This document shows, piece after piece, positions 45,240 to 55,122 of a stretch of DNA of 64,000 nt (position 1 is the stretch's first letter; each line of letters opens with the position of its first letter). The translations under genes were made by a program, and so were the position numbers. Under the pieces are notes generated by a model, which searched no databases, was not told the DNA's origin, and saw nothing but the letters and a program-made list of their open reading frames with translations. Source of the DNA: Agriotes lineatus (Eukaryota > Arthropoda > Insecta > Coleoptera > Elateridae); contig OW679202.1 of NCBI GenBank assembly GCA_940337035.1, positions 22,831,224-22,895,223 on the forward strand. Reading direction: 5' to 3'.

Positions 45240-45888
45240 AATACAAAAATCTGGTGTGATACACTCACACAACTTCCTTTTACAGTGATCTTATAATTAG
45301 TCAAAAATTTCATTTTTAATTTTTAAGCATTTGTCAAAAATTTTCAAAAATTACAAATTCTATAAAAACGGTACAAAATAGAGCGTTAGTTGAAGAGACA
45401 AATTTTCTTTAAAATTTCAAGCTGAATTCAAAAATGTAATAGTATACCGGGTGTTCTATTTAACATAGGAGTTAATAAAAAAAATAGGAACAAAAACAAG
45501 AGAAGCCCGCTTTAGAAGTATTCAACTGGAAAATCACCTAGCTCACATCAATACACATTAAAAATGTAATAAAAATGTAAAGTTTGAAAAAAATCGTTTG
45601 AGCCGTTTCTGAAAAAATCTTAAAAAACTGAAAAATCACAAGAGTAAACACCTACTTACGGTTATGCGATTTTCTTCAAAAGGTTGCTGTCTCATCTACA
45701 TACTACACAAAACTTATATATGAAGTTTCAACTCCATACCTCTTTTCATTTTTGAGATATTCTGACACACAGACAGACCAATGAAAAAAATATGTTTTTT
45801 GGGATCAGGGGACTCTAAAACGTGAAGATCTCTTGAAAACTCAATTTCGAATTTTTGGGATGAATCCAATACTTCCTTTATCGTAAAA
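45240..45888 (+). repeat. ACAGACAG-containing repeat family, near full-length copy 2
   Basis: It runs from ATACAAAAATCTGGTGTGAT through AGAGCGTTAGTTGAAGAGAC, AGCTGAATTCAAAAATGTAA and CAACTGGAAAATCACCTAGC to CACACAGACAGACC, GGGGACTCTAAAACGTGAAG and TACTTCCTTTATCGTAAAAG. Same strand as the copy at 19495-20145. Confidence 0.88.
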
Positions 45889-45924
45889 GTCGTAACATGT
45901 TTAATATTTTAAAACTTTTAAAAG

Positions 45925-45966
45925 TTAGAAAATGTTTCGCAACTTATGGTTGCATCATCAGTTGTT
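45925..45966 (-). ncRNA. Degenerate hammerhead-like motif, left arm of palindrome
   Basis: On the minus strand: ACAA, CUGAUGA, extra U, GCAAC-CAUAA-GUUGC (perfect five-pair stem II), GAAA, then CAUU and UUCU. Core and stem II are intact, but stem I and stem III positions are damaged. Confidence 0.45.
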
Positions 45967-46337
45967 ATTAAAAATATATAGTTTAAAAATTGGGTTTACA
46001 TTTATAACAATATTATATAGTTGAAATTTGACATTGTGTTGAATTAATTACGATTTTTTTCTAATTGTGAAGTTTTCATTTTTGTTTTTATGTTAAAATT
46101 GAAAAATTTTATATGGGCAACATGTTGATTAATTTAATTTATTTTAATAAATGATCGAAAATAAATTAAATTAATCAACATGTTACCCATATAAAATTTT
46201 TCAATTTTAACATAAAAATGAAAATGAAAACTTCATAATTAGAAAAAAGTTGTAATTAATTCAACACAATGTCAAATTTCAACTATATAATATCGTTATA
46301 AAAGTAAACCCAATTTTTAAACTATATATTTTTAATA

Positions 46338-46374
46338 ACAACTGATGATGCCACCATAAGTTGCAAAACGTCTT
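46338..46374 (+). ncRNA. Degenerate hammerhead-like motif, right arm of palindrome
   Basis: ACAA, CUGAUGA, then a stem II with one mismatch, AAAA where GAAA is expected, CGUC, and UUGU which pairs with ACAA. It keeps the stem I and CGUC parts that the left arm has lost, so the two arms together indicate an intact ancestor. Confidence 0.45.
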
Positions 46375-46867
46375 GTAATTTTTAAAAGTTTTAAAATATT
46401 AAACATGTTACGACTTATTGATTTTTTTATTATTCCAATAGTGAAAATCATGCATTAATATAAAACACATATTTTCAAAATTTTATTGACATAATTTATC
46501 TCGATAAACTATAATTATTTTCAGAAATGAATAACAATAAAAACTCGCTTAGAAGCCATTTGTCAGGTGACTCCAGTTCACCTTGCATTCTGCTAAAAGT
46601 AACAAAGTATGAAGCTAATATAAGTTATTTAGCATCTAATTTACAACAGCAGAGGTGGCACCATTGTTTTTTACATTATAACGTTACTATTGCTGTACAA
46701 AATGTATATTTTTGGTTGCAAATAAAGAGTTTTAAGTTGATAGTATTTAGTTTTATTTTTTTCCCCATTAATCACTAAGTCAAGATTGTTTGATGGTACG
46801 TCATGGGCTCATTAAACATTTCTTTAGACAAAATGGTACGTAGATGAATAAAGGTTCGCCACCCCTG

Positions 46868-46875
46868 CACTAGGG
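46868..46875 (+). repeat. 8-bp target duplication, right
   Basis: CACTAGGG, identical to 44391-44398. Confidence 0.9.
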
Positions 46876-46894
46876 TATTCACTTCAAAGTTTGC

Positions 46895-47425
46895 GGATAT
46901 TTTCTCATAGCCAGCTTGTAGTTTGCTCTCTGGCGTGCTGTAGGCTACATTGTAGGTGGACTCCAGTCCTACAGCTGTTTTATACTAGTTGCTTTGCTAG
47001 TTTGTCAGTTTTTTCTTTGCCTTTTATTCCGTGGTGCTCTGGAATCCACAACAGACTCAGTTTGTTGTATTCTTCAAGTTGAACCAGTCTTTTGTGGCAT
47101 TCATATACCAGTTCTGATCGGAACTGGGTTGATGACAAAGTTTTAAGATCTGTGTAACTGTCTGTCAGCATTTGTATTATCCTACCATTGTATTCATCAT
47201 TATTTGAGCGCAGGTTAAAATTGCTGTTACTTCACTATGGAAAACTATTGCAAATTGTTTCAGGTTTATTGCTTATCGGTGAGCACATTACCTGGTCACA
47301 TGCCATATATACCCACACCTGTTCTATTTTTGGTTCTTGATTCATCATTATACCAGATGTCTTTCTCTTCATTCCATTCTGCCTGCTTTGGAAGATATAC
47401 TTCAAACGGTTTTTGAAATTGGTAG
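46895..47425 (-). pseudogene. LINE RNase H domain remnant (Jockey/R1-like)
   Basis: The minus-strand frame 47171-46980 reads LTDSYTDLKTLSSTQFRSEL, VYECHKRLVQLEEYNKLSLL, then WIPEHHGIKGKEKTDKLAKQ. This is the second half of a LINE-encoded RNase H (motif 'WxPGHxGIxGNExAD', here with PEHH and KTD changes). Upstream pieces (KTSGIMMNQEPKIEQVWVYM near 47300) fit the start of the same domain in another frame. No reverse transcriptase is attached. Confidence 0.7.
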
Positions 47426-47429
47426 TATA

Positions 47430-48660
47430 ATAATAATAATAGTATGTCCAAAAAAATTCAAAGTTTATGATCGTAAAATCACAATCCACTGTATACCATA
47501 TCATCGAGCTGTCCACGTTACAACAGCAAGGGTGTTTTGTTCTGGGAGAAAAACTGCTCATCAGCTCGTCATGTAAAAGTTAGTGCGAAAAAGTGTGTGC
47601 CATGGACTGAATTATGCGACTGCCATGAATGGCACGAAAAATTGTCTGTGGCAATAGGGGCGTTCGCAAATAATAAATAAAAATATTTTTATTTTGAAAA
47701 ACAAAATTCAATGAGTGCCAATTTAATGGGTTCATCATGATGTTTATGTTTATGGCGCAGTAGCGAAAACTTTCACTCCCATTTGTCCTTTGAAATCATA
47801 CAAATGTAGACGTAAATGCCTGCCAAACGCCAAACGAGAAAAAAAGTTCAAGAACATGACATAATGTTTGAAAAATTTAAAAAATAGATCGATCCTTTTG
47901 CATTACTAAATATAATTTGAGTAATTTTAACAATCAAGCGGAGCTGTGGTAGAATCTCTGTAATGCTAAAAGACTTAGAAACGAAGAATTGAAAGAGTTG
48001 GAACTTGGAACTAGCAGAAGTGGTAAAAAAGTTGAAACTTTCTTTTCTGATTAAAATATGCTTTGCACATTTCCTTGGCTCATCGGTGTACAACAAACAT
48101 CATTGAAAGGTCTTTTAGTACATTGCGTAGTTGCAGTCAACAATGTCGGAAAACCAGTTTAGTGCACTATCGATTGTTTTCTTGAAGTGGCTTGTAATTA
48201 CAGCAGACACATAAAACATTCTGTAGATGAAAATATTTTGTGAAATTGAAGGCTTAATATTTCGTATTCTTCATATTTGGTCGTATTTAAAAATGTTTTA
48301 ACAATTTTCTTATAATGTTTTGCTTTATCTTATAAACTACAAGTACCTATGTATTCAGAAAACACAATATACAATTTGCATAGTAGCCTGTAATAGGTTA
48401 AATCTAAAAGCGTGTCTGGTGAAAGCTGAATGTATACGTAAATAAATGCCTATTTATGATTTAATGCAGTTAGTTTAAGTGTACACTGTACTATCTAAGA
48501 CAAAAAAAATGGGACAACTCCTGATACAAATTTTATCATTATTTCATCAGCTTAAACGAGGCTTTAAACAATTACATTTACTAGTATATCAATCGTGGTT
48601 CATAGCAATGTTTGAATAAGTTGACAGTTGTGTTTGAAACACATTCACATATTAACTGTC
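47430..48660. other. Intergenic, no gene seen
   Basis: No convincing coding frame on either strand; a (TAA)n-like run lies near 47430. Confidence 0.45.
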
Positions 48661-48681
48661 TCAGTTTTTTCGTCTTGGATA

Positions 48682-50037
48682 GTTTACTTACTTACTTACT
48701 TAGTCCTATGCCTTTTTACCGTTAAGTGTAAGGCGGGTGGGGTTGAGTTTGCTCCGTCGATGGAGTTTTCCACTTTTCTTTCCATAGTTTCCTATCCTGG
48801 GTCACTTGTTTTATTCCTGCCCATTTTATTCCCTTGCTCGCTGCACCTTCACGTATTCCCTCCTCCCATGTTTTCCTGGGTCTTCCTCTTTTATTTTTTC
48901 CCGGCACTTGCGTTTCATACACTCTTTTTGTTATTCTGTCCCTTGTCATGCGGCACACATGTCCGAACCACCTTAATTGACCTTCCGTTATTTTCTCCGT
49001 TACGGGCTCCATCTGTAGGTTTTTCCTGTATGTATCATTTCGAATCCTATCTTTTTTCGTTTTATTTTCTATCCTTCTTAGAAACCGCATCTCCATTGCA
49101 TTTAGTCGTGTTTTATGCTTTTCTGTTAAAGTCCATGTTTTGCTGCTATACATTATTGTCGGTCTTACTACTTTTTTAACTACTTCTGTTTTTATTTTCC
49201 TAGGCACTTCTTTCTTCCTCAAGAAGGTCGTTTTCATCATATTGTATATTCTTCCTGTTTTTCCCATTCTGTCGTTGATTTCTTTGTCTATTTTACCATT
49301 GTTCTGTATTATTGATCCTAGATATTTGAAACTTTTTTCTACTTGCTCGATTTGTTTCCCTTGTAGTTTTATGCTGTGCGTTTTATTCTCTCTCGCCACT
49401 ACCATACTTTTTGTTTTCTCAATGTTTATTTTCATGTTTATTTTCTGTAATTCTTTTTCTAGCACCTCCAGGTTATGTTGTAAATTATTTTCAGAGTCGC
49501 TCATTATGGCCATGTCATCTGCAAACATGAGTTCGTTTATTTCTGTTTGTTCCATCTGCCAGTATCCCAATTTTAGCGTCTTCATCTTTTTCTTAGCATT
49601 TTTAATTGCTTCATCTAGCACTATTGAAAACAGAAGGGGACTCAGCACACATCCCTGCTTTACTCCTATCTCTGTTACAAACTCTCTTGACTCTTCATTG
49701 TTCGTCCTTACTATGTTTGTGTTATTTCTGTACATTGATTTTAGTATTTCTATCGTTCTTTTATCTATCTTTCTTTTTCTTAGTGCTTTCCATATTTGTT
49801 CTCTATGTATCCTGTCAAAGGCTTTTTCGAGATCTATGAAGCACATGTGTATTTCCCTTCCTTTATTTATCAATTTTTCGCTGACTTGTCTTATGGTAAA
49901 TATCAAGTCTTGGGTGCTTCTCCCCTTCCTAAAACCGCATTGGGTATCTTCTATTGTATTTTCTATTCTATTCCTTATTCTTTCCTCGATTATTCTGGCG
50001 AATACTTTCGCTGGGACGCTCATTAACATTACATTTT
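48682..50037 (-). mobile_element. 5'-truncated RTE-like non-LTR retrotransposon
   Basis: The insertion starts abruptly inside the reverse transcriptase and ends, on its 3' side, in a TAAG/ACTT tetranucleotide run (about 48682-48703). A short-repeat tail and 5' truncation are typical of RTE-type LINE insertions. The open frame is long and uninterrupted, so the copy is relatively young. Confidence 0.85.
48722..50029 (-). CDS. RTE-like reverse transcriptase ORF (435 codons, 5'-truncated, otherwise intact)
   Basis: An uninterrupted minus-strand frame. It contains RT block 'CGFRKGRSTQDLIF', motif A FIDLEKAFDRI, motif B GVKQGCVLSPLLFSIVLDEA, motif C MFADDMAIMSD with the catalytic FADD, then FKYLGSIIQNNGKI, MKTTFLRKKEVPRKIKTEVV and a C-terminal LRWFGHVCRMTRDR and KRGRPRKTWEEGI region. 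The family protein also has an N-terminal apurinic-type endonuclease and RT fingers; these are missing, as the frame begins just before the fingers-palm boundary. The polymerase would copy element RNA at the nicked target. The large opposite-strand frame at 49140-50066 is a shadow. Confidence 0.9.
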   Translation of the reverse strand: MLMSVPAKVFARIIEERIRNRIENTIEDTQCGFRKGRSTQDLIFTIRQVSEKLINKGREIHMCFIDLEKAFDRIHREQIWKALRKRKIDKRTIEILKSMYRNNTNIVRTNNEESREFVTEIGVKQGCVLSPLLFSIVLDEAIKNAKKKMKTLKLGYWQMEQTEINELMFADDMAIMSDSENNLQHNLEVLEKELQKINMKINIEKTKSMVVARENKTHSIKLQGKQIEQVEKSFKYLGSIIQNNGKIDKEINDRMGKTGRIYNMMKTTFLRKKEVPRKIKTEVVKKVVRPTIMYSSKTWTLTEKHKTRLNAMEMRFLRRIENKTKKDRIRNDTYRKNLQMEPVTEKITEGQLRWFGHVCRMTRDRITKRVYETQVPGKNKRGRPRKTWEEGIREGAASKGIKWAGIKQVTQDRKLWKEKWKTPSTEQTQPHPPYT

Positions 50038-50039
50038 GT

Positions 50040-51930
50040 ATTATTTATGAACTAAATTCATATTGATTATGTTCAGCGATCATTAATTATTTCTTTTCTT
50101 ATCTTATTGAATATTGGACGTCAAAAGTTATTTATGGAGATCGCTTCTTATTTGTGCTACTCATTTATTATTTCTGATGATAAAAGTACATTTTGTTAGA
50201 GTAAAAAATCATATTGAACGTTCCACTTTTTTTAAGGCAAAATTTGTGAAAAACGTACACTTTTTTAACTATTTTATTGCAATGTAAATTTGACAGTTCT
50301 GTTGTCAATTCCAAAGGCCTTTTCGACTAAATTTCGACCAAAAGATCACTATGCAAAAAAACTACGTGTACAACACGTTTTGAAAGTCCCTTTTTACATT
50401 CATTTGCTTGATTAACTCGGGCTTCGCTCTCATTATTAAACTGCAAATTCATGAAAAAAAGTATGACTTTCAAAACTAGTACAAATTGTCAAAAAAAGGT
50501 AACATTTACGCATCGCTATCAACACACAAAGTTGCCCTTTTATAACTTGGCAAAAATAGGTTATCTATTTTACGTTACCATTGGCGACGTGAAAAAAGCA
50601 CTTCGCGCACTAGGGCGCGAAATAATATTTTGATAATCTTGTTTGATGGTAGCAGACAAAATTTGGTTTGTATTTCGTGAGGCACATTCGAATTACTTTT
50701 TTGTCTCGACTAACGGTCTCGGTTCAGTGCACAGCACAAAACACTCATTTTGCGCGCTTAACACAAAAATAACTATTTGGTGCTCGGCAAATACATTCCT
50801 GATAATAGCATTCTGGTCCTAATTTATTATTTGTGGAACAATAATTAGAATTGCCATGAAAAGTTGCCGCTCAAAAATTATTTTGGTGCTTACTTAAATT
50901 ATTTGATTTTTTATTGCTATTCTTAGGGCTGAGCTGCCTTAAAATGCATTTCCGGACATGTGTTCATATAGGAACTTTTCATCTGATTAGTAGCAATTTC
51001 CTTATTTTGTTTTCTGTGATTACTTTTCCACGTATTATTACTGTAATAAATATAAAACATAGTTATGAAAATGTGTACTTGTTCAATTACTTTCATTGAC
51101 TTTCAAGGAGCGAGGGCGGTTTTTATAAGTTTGCACCCGGCTCGGCGGCTCTGTCAGCTTCTATCTAATTTACGCCTCTTTGCTTCCTATCTTAAAATAA
51201 AGGAGCGTGGAGATTGTTATTGAAATAATCTGTTGTAATTCTTAAAGCTGATAACACCAGTTTTTTTATCGAAGGGATACCTTTGGCGGGCAGTCAAAAG
51301 GGTTGCAACTTATGCTGCACTAGCTGAAACCCGCGGCATATGCCGCATTTAAAATATACGACGAATCTAATAACTTTTGTTGCACTAAAGAAAGTTTTAA
51401 AAGCACGTTACAGATTGGAAATATTTGGATAGCCTCCAGGCCACTTTCCTCCTACATATTGGATACACCGATACTGCTGAATTGAATAGTGTCTTCTTTT
51501 TTCTGTTCAGTATTAAATGCTAATTATTGTTACAATGCTATAAATCCAGTTAGTGGAAATGTCACTGGGACAGTTTCTAAAAACTAAATTCCTGGAATTT
51601 GCTGATCTCTAAAAGCACTATATTTAGACAAACCTACAATTATCTGAAAATAGGGACAATGAAGTACTTATCTGCTTTTGGAATATCCCAAATATAAAGG
51701 AAATATTATGTTTTATTGTTATGATGTATAATTTGTATACGTATTTAAGTGTCCAATTCCTATTCCAAAAACTCAGGTAATCAACCCCACTTGTAAAACA
51801 ACCTGATATCAGCAACATTATTGCTTAAAGTTCTTGGTGTTCAGTCGCTTTTGTAATTTTGTCTTGGTATATTGTTTATTTGGCTTGGTGTCTTGTTCTT
51901 ATAAGTGGTGTGTGAATCAATATTAGGGTC
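50040..51930. other. Intergenic, no gene seen
   Basis: AT-rich sequence with one CG-containing patch near 50590-50620 (CTTCGCGCACTAGGGCGCG) of the kind found in old foldbacks. No coding frame is supported. Confidence 0.45.
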
Positions 51931-51935
51931 ACCAC

Positions 51936-53000
51936 CAGTGTCGGACTGGCCCACCGGGCAACCGGGCAAATGCCCGGTAGGCCAATCCAGTTTGGAGGCC
52001 AAAATGTCCAAATAATTTTATTCTTCAAGTAGTAAAAACAAAAAAAAATGCACAAATGTTTTTCCAAATTCAAAAAATTCTAAACTTTGTGTCAAAGTAT
52101 TGTCCCAGTTTTATTTGTGCATGTATGCATCATGCATCTATTATTTCTTAGTAGTCGTGGAATGAACATGATTGTGTGTGTGAGGTTCCCTCAGCGTCAG
52201 TCAAAAAATTTCTTGATTCAATTACAGAGAACGCCTATTTATTGAGATATTGGAGAATAAAAAAATGCAAAGAGAAACTGTCGGCGGAATCCCACGGAAG
52301 AAAGTTTTGAAAATTTTTTAAATGGAAACTTATAAAGTGATTGTTAATCAATTAACGCAAAGCATGGAAGACGGATTCACTAAAAATTACGAGATTAGTG
52401 AACTTTCAGTTTCTTTGATCCGAGTACTTTTCAACGTACTGCTCAGCTAAATGGAGAAAATATTCCTGATTTTGCTTTTGTCGTAATTTCAAAGCTAAAA
52501 ATCCCACAAGACATCATTAAACAAGAATTGATTAATTTTTCATTTTTTTTCACTTTACAAAAAGAACAATCCCAGCCTATGGTGACTGTGACTCAACCAA
52601 TCACGACCCCCTGATCACGACACTAATAGTGATGACAACGAAAATGACACCGAAGATCCAAATTTTTATTTAAATATTTGCATTGGTGAGGGGACAGAGG
52701 GTGATTGTGCTGGTTGTATGAATTGTTGCTTTAAAATTTTACACAAATATAATTTGTACGCCTTTACATATAGTATTTTGTACTTAGCCTACAAATACTT
52801 AGTGACATTATCATGCACCCAAGCAGCCTGTGAAGGCGTATTTTCTAAAGTGAAAATAATCAAAAATAGGCTAAGAGCTTCTTTATCACAAGAAAGGTTA
52901 GAATGTTTTCTAATTTTGAATGTGCAGTGTGATCTACTCCAAAGCTTGAATTTCGACGAAATCATTGACAAGTTGCCAAATAGATCAGTCTCTTGAAAAT
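51936..53000 (+). mobile_element. hAT element relic, left end plus transposase tail
   Basis: The left end begins CAGTGTCGGACTGGCCCACC, a typical hAT terminal sequence with CCGGGCA-rich subterminal words. The matching right end was not found, so the unit is truncated or its right end lies beyond recognition. The transposase tail is listed separately. Confidence 0.7.
52325..52996 (+). pseudogene. hAT transposase remnant (zinc-finger MYM/TTF type)
   Basis: Broken plus-strand frames: YKVIVNQLTQSMEDGFTKNY then EISELSV; after several stops, DDNENDTEDPNFYLNICI; then the open part 52718-52996 with FTYSILYLAYKYLVTLSCTQ, AACEGVFSKVKIIKNRLRAS and LSQERLECFLILNVQ. The last stretch is the hAT dimerisation domain of the TTF-type group ('LVTLSCTQAxCERxFSKxKxIKNRLRSTLSQERL'). 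Inactive. Confidence 0.8.
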
Positions 53001-53738
53001 CAAAATTATTGATGTGATTCATATTGTTAAGTATAATTATTATAATGGAATAGAGTGTAAAAATTCCTATAAGGTCAAAGCTTGTGATCATTATTATTTA
53101 TATTTTTTCTTTATAATTGTTCCAAACTCAAAGTTTATAAACCATAATGATAAAGAAAATTTTTTGTTATTTGTTTGAATGTCAGTTTATAAGAATAGAA
53201 TAATTATCTACCTCCTACCTATTTTATTTTTTTGTTACCTTGTTTCATGTTTAAATTTTAAAATTATTAGAATAAATATTTTTTCCATTCCTCCATCGTT
53301 TTCTGTATCGTAGTTATTGATTTTGTTGTACTTTCACGTGCCATTACTGTACTGTGCCATTACTGGTAAGAGGGGTGCGTTTTGGGTCTTCGAGCTCCCT
53401 ACAATTATAAAAATTTCGCCTGCAGTCCCGTGTTTGATGACCAATGTTCCGGTCCCGAGTTGGTATCGCCCGGGACATAACACTTCCCGATAGAGGGTAA
53501 ATTTATTTCCCCCCTTTATTTCATGTATTACGACTTCATTTCGTCAGCAAAAGCAATAGCTGACAAAATTTTTTAGCTCTTTGAAAAAGCACAATCTTCC
53601 AAGTAATAGAATATCAGCATTGTCTGCAGATAATGCAGCCGTAAATTTTGGAAAACAGAACTCCGTCTTTAAAATACTATCTCTCAAAAATGGTAAACTC
53701 TTAGCTGCACATTGTCCAAGATTTTAAGATTTTTACTT
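53000..53738. other. Intergenic, no gene seen
   Basis: AT-rich; the region near 53360-53500 has GC-rich words (GGTATCGCCCGGGACATAAC) without recognisable structure. Confidence 0.4.
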
Positions 53739-54345
53739 CCTCTTACGAAAGGAAGTATTGGGTTCACCCCAAAAATTCTAAATTGAGTTTTTCACAGATT
53801 TAAAGTCCCCTGAACCCAAAATACATATTTTTGTTCATTGGTCTGTCATTCTGTCTGTGCATGTGTGTCTGTCTGTGAACAGAATATCTCAAAAACGAAA
53901 AGAGGTATGGCGTTGAAACTTCATAAATAAGTTTTGTGTACTATCTAGATGCGACAGCAAGCTTTTGAAGAAAATTTTTCAAAAACAACTTTTAAAACGA
54001 TTTTTTTTCAAACTTTACATGTTTATTACATTTTTAATTTATATTGATGAAAGATAGGTGATTTTCCAGTTGAATACCACCAAAAAAAGTTTCGTTTGTT
54101 TTTTCCTATTTTTTTATGAACTCCTATTTTAAATAGAACATCCGGTATATTATTAATTTTTGAATTCAGCTTAAAAAATTTGTCTCTTGAACTAACGCTC
54201 CATTTTGTAGGGTTTCTTTAGCAATTGTAATTTTTGAAAATGTCTGACAAATAATGCTTAAAAATTAAAAATGAAATTTTTGGCTAATTATAAGATCACT
54301 GTAAAAGGAAGTTGTGTGCGTGTATCACACCAGATTTTTTTCTAT
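53739..54345 (-). repeat. ACAGACAG-containing repeat family, near full-length copy 3
   Basis: Minus-strand copy: starts GAAGTATTGGGTTCACCCC on the plus strand, passes CATGTGTGTCTGTCTGTG, AGAGGTATGGCGTTGAAAC, and ends near AAGGAAGTTGTGTGCGTGTA and CACACCAGATTTTT. About 600 bp aligned with the copies at 19495 and 45240. Confidence 0.88.
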
Positions 54346-54784
54346 TCGTTAGTAGCTATGGTTAATATAAATAAATAGGTGTCAAATGTTCTGAGTTAGC
54401 TTTTCCAAAAGGTGGTCACCCTAATCAACATGGTAAGTAAAATGTCCATCATATTACCTACTTTTTCTACAAAAAAATACGTAATTGGCTTAACTAATGT
54501 TATTACACATTTATATTTGTCAATAAATTTCCTGAACATATTCTAAGTACCTACGAGATTTAAAAAAGAGCTAGTATTATTGCATTTTTTTTTCAATTGA
54601 TAACTGTAAATCAGTTGGTTTCTGGCCTGCCCATGAAAGTTGGTGTTTTATAAACAGTCATTTAAAATTTGTATTCCGCTAGTGATTTAAAATTTTTATT
54701 GCGCTAGCGCTTTAAAAATGTCAAATAAATGTCAACCAAAATAAATCAATAATTTATCAAAAAATTAACATAAGTACATTACAA

Positions 54785-55049
54785 CTAAATTAACAAAACG
54801 ACGTCCACGTCGTCAATTTTCATTTTGACCAGTTCTCCAATGCGACAACCGCCAGCAATACCCATAAGTATAGTCTGCAATGTAATTTTACAATTAAAAG
54901 GAAACAAATGGATCAATAATGCTAACCTTTGCAAATAAATACTTCTCGTCCGGTGAAGTACGAATGCACCTCAAAACTTCGTCGCGGCTAAGAACTTTCG
55001 ACTTATTGGGCTTAAAGTCCTCTTGCGTTTTGCTTGGAAAAGTTACTGG
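54785..55049 (-). CDS. Crypton-like tyrosine recombinase fragment, two exons (55049-54927, 54874-54785)
   Basis: On the minus strand, exon 1 reads PVTFPSKTQEDFKPNKSKVL, SRDEVLRCIRTSPDEKYLFA and K, with a GTTAGC donor. A 52-bp intron follows, then after TTACATTGCAG exon 2 reads TILMGIAGGCRIGELVKMKI and DDVDVVLLI, then stop. GGCRIGEL contains the first catalytic Arg of tyrosine recombinases (pattern G-x-R-x-x-E-L), and this arrangement occurs in insect Crypton elements and genes derived from them. Splice phase is 0 at both boundaries. The rest of the catalytic domain (the H-x-x-R and Tyr) and the N-terminus are missing, so this is a truncated relic or one part of a disrupted gene. Confidence 0.65.
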
Positions 55050-55122
55050 CTCCACACAAATAAAAATTAAATTAAAACGATTTTCTTACCATATATGAAT
55101 GTGACCAGTAAGTGTATATATA

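Larger units (their letters stand above)
45889..46414. repeat. 0.53-kb palindrome with hammerhead-like motifs in both arms
   Basis: The arms begin TCGTAACATGTTTAATATTT and end with its complement, and meet near 46150 (AACATGTTGATTAATTTAAT mirrored). Each arm carries CUGAUGA with a GCAAC/GUUGC-type stem II. The organisation is that of two Penelope-type terminal repeats joined without a coding region. It sits inside the hAT element. Confidence 0.75.
44399..46867. mobile_element. hAT element (2.47 kb), defective, with nested palindromes
   Basis: The terminal inverted repeats CAGGGGTGGCGAACC and GGTTCGCCACCCCTG lie between perfect 8-bp duplications (CACTAGGG). The left half keeps the end of an hAT transposase. 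The middle was replaced or invaded by a copy of the ACAGACAG repeat (45240-45888) and a 0.53-kb palindrome (45889-46414). A 90-bp piece of hAT sequence at 45152-45240 is repeated inverted at 46424-46513. Confidence 0.92.

Noticed and set aside
49140..50066. 308-codon plus-strand frame
   Set aside because: It is the antisense shadow of the RTE-like reverse transcriptase; the peptide is low-complexity Phe/Leu/Ser.
54160..54345. Hammerhead-like or GAAA-containing motif in the ACAGACAG repeat
   Set aside because: No CUGANGA core or pairing stems could be found.
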